Part shown: positions 6,139-6,961 of the stretch, piece by piece
Numbering within the stretch: the first letter of the stretch is position 1
Layout: each line of letters opens with the position of its first letter
NCBI GenBank assembly: GCA_030834835.1
Contig: JAUQXD010001107.1
Location: forward strand, 1 to 6,961
Direction of reading: 5' to 3'
DNA: 6,961 nt
Origin: Thermoflexales bacterium
GTDB taxonomy: Bacteria > Chloroflexota > Anaerolineae > Fen-1058
Translations under genes and position numbers: made by a program
The notes under the pieces: generated by a model
Seen by the model: only the letters and a program-made list of their open reading frames with translations
What the model was told of the DNA's origin: nothing
The model's database searches: none

Positions 6139-6143
6139 CGTCT
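6107..6143 (-). repeat. Short heptamer array (GAGTGAC words) flipped on itself
   Basis: About two GAGTGAC-type words in one direction and two to three in the other. The 17 bases CTCACTCGTCACTCGTC at 6126-6142 are identical to 330-346. The array starts about 5 bases after the TAG that closes the full-length toxin frame, which suggests it was placed relative to the original 3' end and not the premature stop. Confidence 0.7.
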
Positions 6144-6147
6144 TCGC

Positions 6148-6477
6148 CTATTTGACGGCGATTGCTGATGCCAGTCTGGCCTGAATCTCAGCCCAATCGT
6201 GGGCGGAACAGCGGCCAATCGCGCGAACATCAGTCGCGGGCACTGTCACGAGAAACGCTCGAAAGGCTGAGGAACGCCGTAGGCTCGCCGCCGCCCAATC
6301 TTAAAGCACATAGTCCAGCGGGGTTGTCGCATCGGCCACTTGCGAGGTAATGATGCCCAAAATCACGTCGGGCCGATGACGCTGATAATCAGCAGTAGAG
6401 ACCACGACTGCCGGGCGACGCTTGACGCCTGTAACGCCGGGGAAATCGACTGTTACAATGTCGCCGGGCTTAAGCAT
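6148..6477 (-). pseudogene. MazF/PemK family mRNA-interferase toxin, interrupted by an in-frame stop
   Basis: The frame starts MLKPGDIVTVDFPGVTG and continues KRRPAVVVS...VILGIITSQ. This is the MazF/PemK fold: GDIV strand, the loop with basic RR near residues 20-21, and the IITSQ strand that in MazF relatives carries an active-site Thr. These toxins cut mRNA. At codon 59 there is a TAA (6303-6301). Without any frame change the sequence then continues DWAAASLRRSSAFRAFLVTVPATDVRAIGR and on to IQARLASAIAVK, closing at TAG 6150-6148. Read through, the product is 109 residues, the normal family length; the short product would be 58. As I recall the family, this position is often Gln, so one C-to-T change (CAA to TAA) would explain it. 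The start at 6477 has AAGGA five bases upstream, inside the antitoxin gene, and overlaps the antitoxin end by 8 bases. It is probably inactive; a sequencing error is the alternative. Confidence 0.8.
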
Positions 6478-6682
6478 CGTCATCCTTGTCTGCAACCAGC
6501 CGTCCCGCAAGGGAAGCGCGGCTGATGTCATACAGATCCTGGGGTGACCAGGCGTCACTCGCCTTCACTACCCAATTAGGCGCAGATTCCGCCAGATCGT
6601 CCATGATGAGCCGCGCCAATCGCAGCCGCTCGATGATCGGCAAGGTCTTGATTTGACTTTGGTAAATAGCTTCTATAGTCAT
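6470..6682 (-). CDS. Antitoxin of a MazF/PemK-type toxin-antitoxin pair
   Basis: A 70-residue protein starting MTIEAIYQSQIKTLPIIERL, with an N-terminal helical, Leu/Arg-rich stretch (about 10-33) and an acidic tail (ADKDDDA). It resembles small uncharacterised antitoxins that precede PemK/MazF genes in cyanobacteria and Chloroflexota; this is recognition by eye, not a search result. By family precedent it should bind and neutralise the toxin and probably repress its own promoter, though I see no clear ribbon-helix-helix or AbrB signature. The start at 6682 is supported by GGAGG five bases upstream and a promoter at 6720-6748. A longer frame reaches back to 6787 but would translate the promoter and a repeat array. 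The gene overlaps the toxin start by 8 bases, the usual translational coupling. The gene itself is intact although its toxin frame is broken. Confidence 0.75.
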   Translation of the reverse strand: MTIEAIYQSQIKTLPIIERLRLARLIMDDLAESAPNWVVKASDAWSPQDLYDISRASLAGRLVADKDDDA

Positions 6683-6687
6683 TCTGG

Positions 6688-6692
6688 CCTCC
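6688..6692 (-). promoter_or_regulatory. Strong Shine-Dalgarno site of the antitoxin gene
   Basis: GGAGG on the minus strand, five bases before the ATG at 6682. It fixes the antitoxin start against the longer open frame and contrasts with the three MoxR-operon genes, which have no such site. Confidence 0.8.
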
Positions 6693-6719
6693 GATACGAC
6701 TGCCCGCTCGCCTGAATCA

Positions 6720-6748
6720 AGTGTAACCCAATCGTCGCCCGGGGTCAA
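6720..6748 (-). promoter_or_regulatory. Sigma-70-type promoter of the toxin-antitoxin operon
   Basis: On the minus strand TTGACC (6748-6743) is followed by a 17-base spacer and TACACT (6725-6720). Transcription would start near 6713, leaving a leader of about 30 bases that includes the GGAGG site. The -35 matches five of six consensus bases and the -10 four of six. The flanking TTTTTGTTTGAC and TACACTT are shared with the promoter at 5971-5999. Confidence 0.65.
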
Positions 6749-6763
6749 ACAAAAAGTGGCGGG

Positions 6764-6796
6764 AACACTACACGCACCACGCAACACGCATCACGT
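6764..6796 (-). repeat. Heptamer array (CGTGNTG words) after the CCG-domain gene
   Basis: Four to five imperfect 7-base words in one orientation begin directly after the TAA at 6799-6797. CACGCAACACGCATCACG at 6778-6795 (plus strand) matches 4815-4832 in all 18 bases. No opposing copy is present here, so no strong hairpin is expected. It sits between the CCG-domain gene and the toxin-antitoxin promoter. Confidence 0.75.
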
Positions 6797-6961
6797 TTAC
6801 AACGTCTCCGCCACCACTTCCGCGATGTCCTTCACCTGCATCTCGCTCTTCGCCGCTTTCGCCGCGTCCGTCATCATGGTCAGGCAGAACGGACAGCCCA
6901 CGGCCAGCGTATCTTTGCCAGTAGCCACCGCTTCACGGAAACGATTCTCGTTGACGCGATC
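6797..6961 (-). CDS. CCG-domain Fe-S oxidoreductase (HdrB/GlpC-like), C-terminal fragment
   Basis: The last 54 residues of a protein whose start lies beyond the right edge. The visible part includes VNENRFREAVATGKDTLAVGCPFCLTMMTDA and ends KDIAEVVAETL. The GCPFCLTMM block, with two cysteines three positions apart, followed by a helix and an (I/V)RDIAE(I/V)VAE-type tail, is typical of the C-terminal cysteine-rich (CCG) domain of heterodisulfide-reductase subunit B, GlpC and related (Fe-S)-binding oxidoreductases. These bind Fe-S clusters and pass electrons to or from quinones or disulfides, usually at the membrane. Which subfamily this is cannot be told from the fragment. Confidence 0.8.
   Translation of the reverse strand, partial: DRVNENRFREAVATGKDTLAVGCPFCLTMMTDAAKAAKSEMQVKDIAEVVAETL

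Noticed and set aside
6683..6787. N-terminal extension of the antitoxin to 6787
   Set aside because: It would translate a heptamer array and the promoter; GGAGG placed for the ATG at 6682 decides the start.

Overview
The window is about 7 kb of gene-dense, GC-rich bacterial DNA (roughly 60% GC by eye). Every gene I can support is on the minus strand, so transcription runs from the right edge to the left. The gene mix suggests Chloroflexota (an Anaerolineae- or Caldilineae-like lineage): a CCG-type Fe-S oxidoreductase, a PemK/MazF toxin-antitoxin pair, a MoxR/DUF58/DUF4129 module, a membrane-anchored receiver plus CpaE-type ATPase, and a tocopherol-cyclase-family protein. That assignment is inference from gene content and was not tested.

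Reading in the direction of transcription: (1) 6961-6797 is the C-terminal end of a CCG-domain (HdrB/GlpC-like) protein. (2) 6748-6148 is a toxin-antitoxin operon with a recognisable promoter and Shine-Dalgarno site. It has an intact 70-residue antitoxin, and a MazF/PemK toxin frame interrupted by an in-frame TAA at codon 59; the frame then stays open with family-like sequence for another 50 codons. (3) 6138-5805 is a regulatory gap with two successive intrinsic terminators, a promoter nearly identical in plan to the toxin-antitoxin promoter, a leader hairpin and a repeat array. (4) 5804-2013 is a three-gene operon: MoxR AAA+ ATPase, DUF58 protein, and multi-pass DUF4129 membrane protein. MoxR and DUF58 proteins generally act as a chaperone/adaptor pair working on membrane or secreted protein complexes. 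(5) 1950-352 is a 532-residue protein with a transmembrane anchor, a phosphorylatable receiver domain and a MinD/CpaE-type ATPase. (6) 218-1 is the N-terminus of a tocopherol-cyclase-family protein.

The most unusual signal lies between the genes. Nearly every spacer is built from degenerate tandem repeats of about 7 bases. Three word families appear, each at two places in the window: TGCGTGN, TTGGAGG/CCTCCAA, and GAGTGAC. Two spacers 2 kb apart share 18 identical bases, and two others 5.8 kb apart share 17. Five of the six gene 3' ends have an array starting at, inside, or within about 6 bases of the stop codon. At both internal junctions of the MoxR operon the array reverses orientation and can fold the stop-to-start spacer into a hairpin. 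One array forms the stem of an intrinsic terminator. The three genes that begin right after an array have no Shine-Dalgarno sequence, whereas the antitoxin, toxin and CpaE-like genes do.
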